Shown here piece by piece: positions 20,111-31,964 of a stretch of DNA of 64,000 nt. The notes under the pieces are model-generated. The model was not told where the DNA came from and did not search any database. It saw only the letters and a program-made list of their open reading frames with translations. The stretch is from positions 104,264,628 to 104,328,627 of the forward strand of contig CM070875.1 in assembly GCA_036365515.1 (NCBI GenBank), read 5' to 3'. The stretch is from Torymus aiolomorphi. Lineage: Eukaryota > Arthropoda > Insecta > Hymenoptera > Torymidae. A program made the position numbers and the translations under genes. Position 1 is the first letter of the stretch, and each line of letters starts with the position of its first letter.

Positions 20111-22140
20111 ATGGCAGGAGGTACGGGTATATTTTTAATAGATACGGCTGCAGACGTTAATGCAGTAAAAAGTGACGTACTTGACACATCTGTTATGATA
20201 GATTCGTCACACATATTAGAAATAACCGGCATTTCTACTAGCCCTGTCAAAACACTAGGCGTAGTAGAGATAAAAATCTTTGATAAACATCATAAGTTTC
20301 ATGTTTTATCTCCGACTACTCCAATTTTACAGGATGCCATTCTAGGAGTCCCGTTTTTCAAGGAAGAGAAAGCTCGCATCTGTTACAGCTTGGGGGTATT
20401 AATACTGGCTTCCCGACCTATAGATCCTATTCCTTTCTGTAACAGATCGCCTCAGGCCCTTGAGGCAGAGCGAGGACTATTCCAAAAGATCACCGGGAAT
20501 AAGAAAAGGGTATGTACATTGCGGCCTACTACACTTTACCAGAGACTACCGGCACGTTCAAGAGTAGTACTGAATATCCCAGTTACTCAAACATCACCAA
20601 GCGGCGAAGGCTACTTGGCTCAGATACCAACGCCTCAAGGAGTCTATATCGGTGAAGCAGCTGTTACCAACAACAACGGGCGCTGTTTCGTAATGGCCAT
20701 CAATACGTGCAACCACAAAGTCGATATAGAAGTACCACCACAAGAGTTGCAGCCTTTTGATGTGTACATGTCCGAAGATTTCTTCTATTCAGACAGCTCG
20801 ACACCCGAAAAACCTCCAGTCACGGAGAGGATAAAGCATATATGCGAAAGATTACATAGAGAACATCACGATAACCAAGCTACAGAACAAATCCGAAGGA
20901 TTGTAGAGGAGTATCATTACCTTTTTCTATTAAAAGGAGATCCACCACCCCGCACACAGGTAGTAAAACATCACATCAATACAGTCGATGGTCGACCCAT
21001 ATTTACAAAACAATATAGATATCCGCCCTCACTCCATCAAGAAATGCGAGAACAAGTTGACAAACTCCTGAAAGACAGCGTTATTCAGCCTTCCGAGTCT
21101 CCATATAATAGCCCACTATAGATTGTTCCAAAGAAACCGGGACCAGACGGAAAGAAGAAATATCTTTTAGTAATCGACTATCGTAAGCTAAATGAGAAAA
21201 CTATTCCAGGCGCTTATCCTCTACCCAAGATTACAGAGACTCTGGAACAGATAGGAGGAGCCGAATACTTTTCTGTCTTTGATCTGGCCAGTGGATTCCA
21301 TCAACTTGAAGTGGAACCGAGAGACAGGCAGAATACCACCTTCAGCACTCCGTATGGTCATTACGAATACGCTTGTATGGCCTTCGGACTGAACAACGCA
21401 CCACCCACATTTCAACGTCTCATGGACCACGTTCTGCTGGGGATGCGAGGTACGGAACTTTTTGTTTATCTGGATGATATTATAATATATGCCAAGACAC
21501 ATGAAGAACACGAGGATAAAGTGCTTCGTACAAACGAACGCCTATCAAAGGCAGGACTACGTTTGCAAATCGATAAGTGCGAATTCCTGACTCCAGAGGT
21601 CACGTATTTAAGACACAAAATGGGACCGTACGGAGTTCGACCTGACCCAGGAAAAGTGACCGCTGTGGCCAACTTTCCAGTTCCGAAAAGTGTAACGCAA
21701 ATTCGGCAATTCTTGGGCCTAGCCGGCTACTACCGTCGTTTTATTTTCGATTTCGCAAGCAAAGCACGTCCACTCAATCGCCTCACCCATAAAGGAAGGA
21801 GTTTTAAATGGACCGAGGAATAACAAAAGAGTTTCCAGATATTAAAGGATGCACTATGTGATTCACCGGTATTGGTATGTGCAGATCTAAGTAAACCTTT
21901 TATCTTAACTACAGATGCATCAAACAAAACTATTGGGGCTGTTCTCAGTCAAGGAGATCCACCAATTTATCATCCAATCGCATATATGTCTCGCAGTCTC
22001 AGTAAAAGTGAACTTAATTATTCAACAACAGAAAACAGTCGTCTCAATCGCTGGAGAGCTCGTTTGAGAGGATACGATTATAAATTCATATATAAACCAG
22101 GAAAACTAAAAACCAACGTAGATGCCTTGTCGCGAAACCC
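20111..22140 (+). pseudogene. pol: Gypsy protease, reverse transcriptase and truncated RNase H
   Basis: The protease motif is FLIDTAADVNAV (20130-20165), with Ala where Gly is usual after DT. RT follows: TKQYRYPPSLHQEM, IDYRKLNEKT, FSVFDLASGFHQLE, TPYGHYEYACMAFGLNNAP and the catalytic FVYLDDIIIYA (about 21465-21490). Then come GLAGYYRRF and the RNase H start FILTTDASNKTIGAVLSQ. Stops lie at about 21119 and 21823. After YSTTE the RNase H jumps straight to RLRGYDYKFIYKPGKL, so the central ECLA...DH part is deleted. The enzyme cannot be active. Confidence 0.85.
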
Positions 22141-23584
22141 AGTTCCGGAAGGAGAGTCAATGAACGCCGCGGCTCCGCCTCGTCAGCTGTTACGTCGACA
22201 CCACTGTGAAACCGCTTTTTCTTCGAGGTCACCGGATTGTGATGCTTCAGGGGAAGAAGACAAACCGCAATTAAAAGCTCGTGCATACCCTATTAAAAAA
22301 CCTAGACCAACTAAAACTTCTCTAGCTCGACAAGCCCAGACACGAGCATCATCCAATGTAAGTGGGTCAGACTCTGAAGTACCGCAAAACCGTCTTCGAC
22401 GTGGAAGAAAGAAAGGGTCTAAGAATTCTCCCCTTTTACCACCACCAGGGATGGAACCAGGCCAAGGAAGTCTCGATGCTAGCACAATAGCCAAACGATT
22501 AAGGATGCGAAAAGAAATACAGCCTGAACCTTCCAGTTCGAAGGTGGATACCAAACCATTATCTACACCAACGGACGAAACGTCGACGGAACTCTCGTCC
22601 TCTGAAAGGGAAGCATCTGAAGAACCACACGTGCTACCCATATCTTTAAGAGACCAATCCCTCATGCCGAGTTTACTCGATGCATCAGCTGAAGTCACAG
22701 ATCAGGAAAATCCCGAGGGTTCCGAAAAGAACAGCGACTCGAGTGCTGAAGAGGAAGCGAATAAGACTGTGATAGAGAGTAAGGATTGTATAGAAAACGA
22801 TGCATCTAATGCTTCCCTCACACACGTTGCATCCAATGATTCTTCGTCTTCATCTTCCGAAGGTGACTTATTTTTCAGTCTACTATAAGACGATCGGTAG
22901 TGCCGGACGAACTGCCTATGAAAACCGATCAAGATGGTGTGCAACCTACTAATTTCAGTCGAGAAGGCAAAAGCGAGTTCCTCAAGGAATGGAATACGAC
23001 TAGCCTATGGTAGGATTCATACAAGCAACAGGCCAAGGAGTCAGGGAATAACCAACAGTCTATTGAAGAGCTAGAAGTCACTCGTGAAGATTTGTATACA
23101 CCACCGATGATAGACGGGGAAGGAGAGTTGCAAATTTCCGGTAACTTTGAAGACCTACCAGTCCCTTTCGTTTCTCGTAATGCTAAATCCTTACCACCTT
23201 CATCTATGAAACCTCACGAGGCCGTCCCGCTAAGCGAATACGGAGGCCGTGCTGAGAAAGAAGAAGTCGCACCAGAAATAGTACAATCATGGAGAAGGGG
23301 ATCCTTTTTAGACACAGACATAAGTCAAGTAGCGTCTACCTCAGTATCTTCATCAACCCGAACCAGGCTACGACCGCTAGCACGTTCTACTCCAATTCCA
23401 ACAACACCTCCAAAATCACAATAGCAACAACCTCAGCTGTCGACAATTCAACAAGAAGATAGCGGGGAAGAAGAGACCGTTGCACCAAGTGAAGGTCAGC
23501 CCGAATTAGAGTCAACGCTTGTAACATGGGAGAAGCCTAAGAAAATGTGGAATATTTGTACATGACACGTTCTTACCCGATAAC
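22141..23584 (+). other. Long Ser/Glu-rich linker between RNase H and integrase (gypsy)
   Basis: The pol frame stays open from VDALSRNP to 22888 and then, after stops, at 23092-23424. The product is low complexity: basic RLRRGRKKGSKN first, then Ser/Glu/Asp-rich runs, with no domain I recognise. Gypsy elements normally pass from RNase H to the integrase zinc finger in a few dozen residues. An analogous linker of several hundred residues is present in the right-edge retrovirus (62110-63300), so the two elements share this unusual layout. Confidence 0.6.
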
Positions 23585-25106
23585 TTGGGCCCAGATACGA
23601 ATGGATTCGTAAGAAAGGCGCCTAATCAGAACGCATTCAGGTTAGTCCCTACTCGAGAGAATCTTACTTATTTGAAAAATAATTGGGTACATTTCATTAC
23701 CGAGGATCTGAGCCTCGATTCCGATAATAATTTAATTTTGTTAGATCTCGGAGCTATTAGTCAAAATGAACTATCAAAATTGAATCCTCGAGTAGGTGAC
23801 GTAATAGTTACCCCATATCGAAATCACAATATATTTAGTCTAGTGATATCAGCGAGTCATAGAGAAGCAATAACACCCAAAAATTTAACTACTTGTCTAA
23901 AAACATTGGAAAGTAAGTTGCGCAATCTTGATGTACATTCCATACGCATAGGAAAGTGCGCCGAAATCACCGATAGTCTACCAAAGGGAGTTTTGAACAA
24001 AGGGCTGAGAAAATTTTTAGGTGAACTGGATTTGACCATCACCGTGTGTTCAGGCGCTTGCAGACCGGTACCAGAGGAAGAAAGAAATATGGTCTTGCAG
24101 GATCATCACGACAACTTGTTCGGAGGACATCGCGGCATGGAGAAAACGTATAGACGCATACGAGAACGGTTTTATTGGAAGGGAATGAAGCAGGAAATAA
24201 ATAACAAAAGTAAATAACTTTGTAAAGAGATGCGAAATTTGTCAAATGCAAAAGTTAACTCGTGTTAAAACAAAGGAGCCAAAGGTGATTACGGACACAC
24301 CCATAGCCATAGACACAGTAGGACCGCTGCCTATAACCACGTCAGGTAATCAACATATTCTTACCATGCAATGCCTACTATCAAAATTTTGTATTGCAGT
24401 ATCCATTCCTAATATCAAAGCAATAACAATCGCTGATGCATTAGACCGACACTTTATCGCCCAGTATGGAGTACCGAGAATCATTCTAAGTGACAGGGGA
24501 CGAAGTTTTCAAAACAAATTACTAGAAGAATTATCTAGATTCTTTGGATTTAAGCTCGTAACAACAACTGCCTATCACCCGTAGTCGAATGGATCACTAG
24601 AGCGAAGCCACGCGCTACTGACCGATTTCATTAGAAATCATGCTAGTGATAAAAGTGACTGGGATAGGGTTATACCATTTGCAATGCAAGAATACAATAC
24701 TTCTGTTCACTCTGCTACGGGAGTTACACCCTATGAAGTCATTTATGGTCGAAAGGCTCGAAATCCAACCAAGTTAGCAGATGAGTTTCCTTTACAAACC
24801 TACGGATCGTACGTTTGCGATCTCGTGAGAAATCTAATAATTATTAGAAATGTTGTAAGAGAAAACATAATATCTGCTAAGCATCGGAGTAAAGAATATT
24901 ACGATAGAAAAGCCAGACCACAACACCTAGAAGTAGGAATGCTGGTATATGTGTTAAAGGAACCAAGAAAAGGGAAATTGGATCGGTTTTATAACGGAAA
25001 ATTTATAGTAAGAGAAATTCGAGATAATAATAATGTCATAGTAGGGACAGAGAATGGAAACCAAATGCTTAAACATAAGGATAAAGTTAAGCAATGTTAT
25101 ACATAA
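23585..25106 (+). pseudogene. pol: Gypsy integrase
   Basis: The frame at 23585-24217 has an N-terminal extension (ENLTYLKNNWVHFITEDL ...) and the HHCC finger (HHDNLFGGHRGMEKTYRRIRERFYW). The CEICQ half follows after a frameshift near 24215. The core has IDTVGPLP, a VPRIILSDRGRSF Asp and a SNGSLERSH Glu; a stop (TAG, about 24582) sits just before the Glu motif. The C-terminal 24684-25106 frame ends VLKEPRKGKLDRFYNGKF, the usual chromatin-proximal tail. The same motifs recur in the right-edge element, so the two are relatives. Confidence 0.85.
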
Positions 25107-25480
25107 ACTCTAAAGGTGAATGTGTAGCGCAAACATCGGATATTACTTTATTTGGAACCTCGATGACGGAAGTCTCCGAAACTTTTATCTACGACTTCGA
25201 TTATCCCTTGAATTTTTCGTTATTTTTACGAAAAAAATAACTTCTCAATCAATGAGCAAGGACTAGCTATTCTCGATGAACAATCAGCAGAACAAGTCCA
25301 AACATGGGCCTCAACAAATGATGTACTTTCATTGGAAGATATTGAACGTCAATTCCATCAAATGTCCACGCAAAGAAGAACACAAGATACAACAAAGATC
25401 TATATAGCAACCGGTTTTGTTGGAAACATCTTGATAATAATAATACGTTAGTCCGATGTTATTTTTACAAAACTAAAAAC
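25100..25480 (+). pseudogene. Possible envelope remnant (gypsy element)
   Basis: Directly after integrase, broken frames read NSKGECVAQTSDITLFG, then LAILDEQSAEQVQTWASTND, and finally a hydrophobic KIYIATGFVGNILIIIIR segment that could be a membrane anchor. The position and a terminal transmembrane-like stretch fit a decayed env. No cleavage site or fusion peptide remains, so this is tentative. Confidence 0.35.
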
Positions 25481-25629
25481 AGAATGGTCATCCCTTTATA
25501 TAAGAAACCACGGTCAACAGATTTCCCATTAGAACGGAAGAATCCCCTTAGCCGAAGTCATCGAGTGCGCAGCTTAAGTACTGAAAATATGACTGGTTAG
25601 ATCCACCACTTGGATAACAAATTCCACTT

Positions 25630-25975
25630 ATTCGCACATTAAAACTGAACGCGTATATGCTATACACGCGATACATGGAACGCCGCCACTTACACACCAA
25701 AGCGCTAGCGTAAGATATATCGTGTGCGCTCCGACCGCCACTTACTCACACATCAAAACCGGACGGTAGCGTATACCAGCATATGCAATACATGGCTCCG
25801 ACCGCCACTTACTCACACACCGGCAGAATACACTGGCATATATACAATACACGCACGCGTGAAATTACTCACACACCCAAGCGCTAGTATAAGATACATC
25901 GGGGGCGCTCCGAGATGCATACACTCACACAACTAGACTCCGTATATATAAGTAAAGACCTGTAGCGCGTTATAC
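25630..25975. repeat. Short imperfect tandem repeats, CGCCACTTACTCACACA type
   Basis: Words such as CCGCCACTTACTCACACA and CAAAGCGCTAGCGTAAGATA recur at irregular intervals of about 60-110 bp through the gypsy 3' region. No coding support. Confidence 0.5.
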
Positions 25976-26936
25976 ACATTACATGAAACGTATACAGCGT
26001 GTCCAAAAAGTCTGGAAACACCCAAATAATTTCTCAGCTGAATTACTATTGGAAAATGTTAAGGTCGCCTTTGTAGTAATTTTTTATGAGGAATCCAATG
26101 GTGACCTTGGATTCGACCTTGGACCTCATTTTTGAGGTTATTTCAAGGTCAACCTCATTTTTTTAAATGGTAACCCCTATTTTTTATAGCGGAATCTGAA
26201 AGAGCGGAAAATTTTACGTCCGGATATGTATTAAGGTATGAGGTTGAGGTTGCCCCCAGAGGTCAAATTGAGGTCAAAGTATGATTTCTTAAAAATTTCG
26301 CGAGTTCAGTGGTAAAACAAAACAAACAAAGGTAAGGTTTGGTAAGTTCGAACGAAGACTTGAAGGTGACCTCTGATTCGACCTTGAACCTCATTTTGAG
26401 CCTCATTTTTGAGGTTATTTCGAGGTCAACCTCATTTTTTAAATGGTAACCCCTATTTTTTTAGCGGAATCGGAAAGAGTGTGAAACTTTACGTCCAAAC
26501 ATGTACTCAGAACATAGTTCAAGAAGGACCTTGACGTTCATTTGAAGGTCATTTAAACTTAATGACGGTCTGATCTTGTGTAAACTTTTTAATTTTTTTA
26601 AACAGTCTAACATCTTATTTCAAGTGCTCGAATTATTTTCCATCCACTTTTTGATAGTAACCTAATCGATGATCGAAAACACCAACAGTATTTTTGATCA
26701 TTTCAGTAGGAATGAGAGCTGATTCATTGTAAAATTTTTTGAAGCGTTTAAATATTGAACATTGTTACTTGTTATTTTTCGTATGGTTAGAGTGACAATA
26801 AACTATTATTCATTCCATAACCACCACAGAAAAGGGTTGGTCATCTTTCAAACATATTTTTTGAAAATTAAAAGTTCTTTTTATTTTCAACTCAAAAAGT
26901 ATTTTTGGATAAGGTCTACTACGAAGAGTAATAAAA

Positions 26937-28011
26937 ATGAACAAACTCACTGATAGAGAAAGAATAACGATTCTCATGATGAGAGGTTGGGGACACATGC
27001 AGCGATCTTATAGGGCCGTAAGAGATATTTTTAATGCTTCATTTAGGGTTGGTGGAACTCCACTATCATTTTCAACAGTTCAAAAAACTGTTAGAAGGTT
27101 TGAAAATACCGGCACTATCAGCGATTTACCTCGATCAGGCAGACCAATGTCAGCAGGTAACGAAGAGAAATCTTTAGATGTTGTGTTAACATTCACCGAA
27201 GATCCGCATACTTCCGTTCGTAGAGCTGCTCAAGTGCACGAAACAAGTAAATCATCTATTCATAACATACTAAAGAGAGAGAAGTTCCATCCATTTAAAG
27301 TAACGCTAACACAAGTTAAATGAAGATGATTTCGATCGTCGCGTTGAATTCTGTGATGATATGATGGCACGCATCGTACAAAATCCAAATTTTCCATCAA
27401 ATATAGTCTTCTCAGATGAAGCTACATTTCAACTTGACTCAAGCGTAAATAGATATAACTGTAGATATTGGGCAGTTGAAAACCCTCATTGGGCAAGAGA
27501 AGTCAAGTCACAATATCCACAAAAATTAAATGTCTGGGCTGGAATATTAAATAATAGGATTATAGGACCATTTTTTATTGATGGCAATTTAAATGCAGAA
27601 AAGTATGAAACTATGTTGCGGAATCAAATTGTTCCTGCTATAAGAGAAATAGCTGGAGAGGACTTTAATAACACATGGTATCAACAGGACGGTGCAGCAG
27701 CTCATTATGCACGAAACGTTCGCACATACTTAGATACAGTATTCATTAATCGATGGATAGGACGAAGAGGTGCAATTGAATGGCCAGCTAGGTCCCCCGA
27801 TTTAACGCCTCTAGATTATTTCTATTGGGGTTATCTGAAGGATCGTGTATTCAAAACAAAACCCTTAAACTTAGATGAATTACGTGAAAGGATCATTGAT
27901 GAATCAGCTCTCATTCCTACTGAAATGATTGAAAATGCTGTTGGTGCTTTCTATCATCGATTAGGTTACTGTCAAGAAATGAATGGAGAACAGTTCGAGC
28001 ACTTGAAATAA
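26937..28011 (+). pseudogene. Mariner-superfamily transposase, frameshifted
   Basis: Two frames. 26937-27323 (128 aa) holds the helix-turn-helix DNA-binding part, with TVQKTVRRFENTGTISDLPRSGRP (a GRPR-like hook) and SSIHNILKREKFHPFK. 27361-28011 (216 aa) holds the catalytic part: VFSDEATFQLD (first Asp), WYQQDGAAAHYA (second Asp) and ARSPDLTPLDYFYWGYLK (third Asp). I count 36 residues between the second and third Asp, not the 34 of classical mariner. The parts are separated by a frameshift or stop at about 27320-27360; otherwise the protein is near full length. Confidence 0.85.
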
Positions 28012-28040
28012 GATGTTATACTGTTTAAAAAAATCAAATG

Positions 28041-28240
28041 TGAGAGGCAAGGGGACTCACGTAAATCAAGCGCCCCATCGTGAGAGGCAAGGGGACTCAC
28101 GTAAATCAAGCACCCCATCGTGAGAGGCAAGGGGACTCACGTAAATCAAGCGCCCCATCGTGAGAGGCAAGGGGACTCACGTAAATCAAGCACCCCATCG
28201 TGAGAGGCAAGGGGACTCACGTAAATTAAACACCCCAAAG
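28041..28240. repeat. 40-bp minisatellite, five copies, 80-bp higher order
   Basis: TGAGAGGCAAGGGGACTCAC begins at 28041, 28081, 28121, 28161 and 28201. Copies alternate between CGCCCC and CACCCC near their ends, so the array looks amplified as an 80-bp dimer. It lies between the transposase and the right inverted arm of the mariner-type element. Confidence 0.9.
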
Positions 28241-29269
28241 GGAACAGATTTTACTACCTCCACGTCGTTGTTCCTGGGTAACGCTAAATGTAAAAAAATT
28301 GAACTTGACATGACTTTTAAGGACAATGTCAAGGTCACCATTAGATTTCTCGTTGAAAACTACTAAAGAATTAACCTCGCTCAGTGTGATAAAAAGTTTA
28401 CACAAGATCAGACCGTCATTAAGTTTAAATGACCTTCAAATGAACGTCAAGGTCCTTCTTGAACTATGTTCTGAGTACATGTTTGGACGTAAAGTTTCAC
28501 ACTCTTTCCGATTCCGCTAAAAAAATAGGGGTTACCATTTAAAAAAATGAGGTTGACCTCGAAATAACCTCAAAAATGAGGCTCAAAATGAGGTTCAAGG
28601 TCGAATCAGAGGTCACCTTCAAGTCTTCGTTCGAACTTACCAAACCTTACCTTTGTTTGTTTTGTTTTACCACTGAACTCGCGAAATTTTTAAGAAATCA
28701 TACTTTGACCTCAATTTGACCTCTGGGGGTAACCTCAACCTCATACCTTAATACATATCCGGACGTAAAATTTTCCGCTCTTTCAGATTCCGCTATAAAA
28801 AATAGGGGTTACCATTTAAAAAAATGAGGTTGACCTTGAAATAACCTCAAAAATGAGGTCCAAGGTCGAATCCAAGGTCACCATTGGATTCCTCGTAAAA
28901 AATTACTACAAAGGCGACCTTAACATTTTCCAATAGTAATTCAGCTGAGAAATTATTTGGGTGTTTCCAGACTTTTTGGACACGCTGTATAGCAAAATAA
29001 GAACGACATTACTATCGCAACCATGAATATTATTAATAATATATTAATATTAACAATTATTAAAGTAATTATAAATAATCAACTGATAAGAATTTTTCCA
29101 TCGGTCTTACTGTCCTACAAATTAAATTAAAATAATTAATATTTATGGCAGTCAGATTGCCCTTGTTTATAATCACCCCCGCAGAATCTGAAATAAAAAC
29201 TTAATTAAAACCTGGAAAAAACTTTGTTAGCAAAGGACGATCTGACTGCCCACCACCACCACATTGTCC

Positions 29270-29310
29270 GACGTTTCGAGCCTGCTCCGGCTCCTCCTCA
29301 GGGACTGAAA
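29270..29310 (-). ncRNA. Hammerhead-like motif, Penelope arm (left)
   Basis: Minus-strand copy of the motif at 33511-33550: CTGAGGA, a GAGCC/GGCTC stem with a short loop, and GAAAC-GTC. These are the conserved core elements of the minimal hammerhead ribozymes reported in Penelope-like elements. One unpaired G precedes stem II. Activity is not established. Confidence 0.5.
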
Positions 29311-29413
29311 TAAAACCCGCGATACACCTCCTTATATACCATGCACCCATACCCCCTTCTTTTCTCTTACCCCACCACCCTCCACATTCCCCTCTCCAAC
29401 TTGCCATTCTCAC

Positions 29414-30878
29414 TTAAATTAATAAAGAATGATAAATGTTATCTAATTTACTTGACTCTATCATTAAATTTACATTATTCCGATTTCTTAGAATGTGAAT
29501 ACTTTCAAGGCTTTCCCTCTTATATTTATTCTTAATCACCTGTTCCAAAATATCCACACTCCCAAAATCGAAAGAATGCAAACTATTTAAACAATGTTCT
29601 TTCAAACCCGATGTACAACTTGAGCTGCGTAAACTATATTGATGTTCATATATTCTCTTTTTCAAATATCTACCCGTTTGACCAATATAACAACCATTAC
29701 AATCCCTACAATTAATTTTATAAACAACTCCCGATTTCAAACATTTATCATCCTTGTCTTTACAATTACTAAATAACCTTCCTAAATTATTATCATTTCT
29801 AAAGAAAACTTGAATATTATGTTTACTAAAAACCCTTCTAATCCTTTCCGACAAACCTCTAACATATGGTAAACTAAAATATGCATTCTTTCCATTTCTA
29901 TTCCTTGTTTGATTATCTACCCGCTGCTTCAATCCACCATTATAAATTTCCCACACTCTCTCATCAATCATTTTATCAATAAATTTTACGGGATAACTAT
30001 TTTTAATAAATGTTTCTCTAACTAAATTTAAATTCTTTTTCCTAAAATCTTTATGTGACAATTTAATCGCTCTGTCAATGACACCTTTGATCGCACCTGT
30101 CTTGTTTCCGAATTGGTGGTGAGAATCAAAATTTAAAAATCTACCTGACCATGTAGGTTTTCTATACCAATCTAATTTCACTCTATTATTATTACCTCTA
30201 ATCACTCTAATAGCTAAAAACTCAATTGATAATCTTTCTCAACTTCTTTTGTGAATTTAATTCTATCATGGATAGAATTAAACACATCCACCATTTCATC
30301 CACAAAACATTCTGGTACAACTGCAAAAATGTCATCAACATATCTTTTAAAAATAATTGGCTGAAAAACTAACTTAGACAAAGCAATACTTTCCACTTTT
30401 TCCATTACTAAATTGGCTATAACAGGTGACAAAGGTGATCCCATTGGACAACCATATCTTTGTTCATATAGACTATTATCAAAAGAAAAAATTGTGTTTT
30501 TAAAAACCAAATTAAGTGCCTTTATAAATTCATCTTTTGTTAAACTAGTATGTACTTTAATTTCAGACCATTTATCTTGTATAATATCATTCAACAACTC
30601 TAAAGGTATATTTGTAAACAAAGATACTACATCCAATGAAACCATCCTATGATCATTCGGAATAATAATAGTTTTCATTACACCATAAAAACTCCAACTA
30701 TCTTTAATATATGAATTTGTTTTACCCACTATCTTGAACAATATATTAGACAAAAATCTAGCAAGTCTATACGTCGGAAAATTTATCGATGATATTATTA
30801 TTCTATATGTCAACTGTTCTTTGTGAATCTTAGGAAGCCCATAACATTTAGCTACAGTGCCATTTTCGCATAGAAAAC
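29414..30878 (-). pseudogene. Penelope-like RT and GIY-YIG endonuclease, left copy
   Basis: The frames at 30214-30878 and 29414-30205 overlap in meaning but are split by a stop or frameshift near 30210. The RT part has SLDVVSLFTNIPLELL, YGCPMGSPLSPVIANLVME and RYVDDIFAVVPE (catalytic YVDD). The C-terminal part has GVVYKINCRDCNGCYIGQTGR, a GIY-YIG nuclease with the preceding Cys pair, as in Penelope. It differs from the right copy at a few positions only, pointing to recent duplication. Confidence 0.85.
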
Positions 30879-30965
30879 ACTCTCAGGTCAATCAAACTAA
30901 CAATGTTAATAAGGATTGGTTTAGAAATTTAACTGACAAAGTAATACCAGAAGAAGTGGTAAATA

Positions 30966-31964
30966 TCCCATTGGACAACCATATCTTTGTTCATATAGAC
31001 TATTATCAAAAGAAAAAATTGTGTTTTTAAAAACCAAATTAAGTGCCTTTATAAATTCATCTTTTGTTAAACTAGTATGTACTTTAATTTCAGACCATTT
31101 ATCTTGTATAATATCATTCAACAACTCTAAAGGTATATTTGTAAACAAAGATACTACATCCAATGAAACCATCCTATGATCATTCGGAATAATAATAGTT
31201 TTCATTACACCATAAAAACTCCAACTATCTTTAATATATGAATTTGTTTTACCCACTATCTTGAACAATATATTAGACAAAAATCTAGCAAGTCTATACG
31301 TCGGAAAATTTATCGATGATATTATTATTCTATATGTCAACTGTTCTTTGTGAATCTTAGGAAGCCCATAACATTTAGCTACAGTGCCATTTTCACATTT
31401 TAAATATTTAAACATACTATCTTTAATATAAGCTTTTGTTTTCCAATGCATCAATAATTCTTTCAATTTATCTTGTAGTCTATTGATATGTGGATTCCTA
31501 ATTTTCACATAAGTGGTATCATCCTCCAACATAAGTTGAATTTTATTAATATAATCACTTTTATCTGAAACTACAGTTACATTTCCTTTATCTGCTTTTT
31601 GGAAGATCATATTCGGATTCTCTCTCAAGAATTTCTTCGTTATTTTTAATTCATGGAATAAATTACTGTTCAAATAATTATCAAATCTATGTTCTCTTTT
31701 AAAATTATCAACAACTTTAACTAAAGAACTCCTACATTTTTTTTTAAACTCCAGATTAAAACTACTCATACTACTTTCTACCTCAGCGATGATATTCTTG
31801 ATCGGAAGAGATTTACTTGAATATGATATTCCAAATTTAGCACCCTTTGACATGATATTTACCACTTCTTCTGGTATTACTTTGTCAGTTAAATTTCTAA
31901 ACCAATCCTTATTAACATTGTTAGTTTGATTGACCTGAGAGTGTTTTCTATGCGAAAATGGCAC
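30966..31964 (-). pseudogene. Penelope-like RT, N-terminal half, central piece
   Basis: This minus-strand frame begins MPFSHRKHSQVNQ and includes KKFLRENPNMIFQKADKGNVTVV and YGLPKIHKEQLTYRIIISS, the start of the RT fingers. It then runs through YGCPMG, where it joins the plus-oriented 90-bp inversion segment at 30966. It supplies the N-terminal region missing from both arms, so the three pieces are parts of one element type. Confidence 0.8.

Larger units (their letters stand above)
25993..28989 (+). mobile_element. Tc1/mariner-type transposon, 3.0 kb with ~600-bp inverted ends
   Basis: The ends are TACAGCGTGTCCAAAAAGTC and its complement, flanked by TA (25991-25992, 28990-28991). The inverted arms are very long: 25993 to about 26590 pairs with about 28389 to 28989. 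Inside each arm the word GAGGTT/AACCTC with GAAATAACCTC recurs, giving subterminal repeats. A transposase split in two frames lies at 26937-28011, followed by a 40-bp minisatellite. It has inserted in the 3' part of the gypsy element. Confidence 0.9.

Noticed and set aside
22183..22698. 171-codon antisense frame
   Set aside because: Shadow of the low-complexity linker of the gypsy pol; no domain.
28041..28240. CRISPR-like regular repeat
   Set aside because: The copies are directly adjacent with no variable spacers, inside an insect transposon: a minisatellite.
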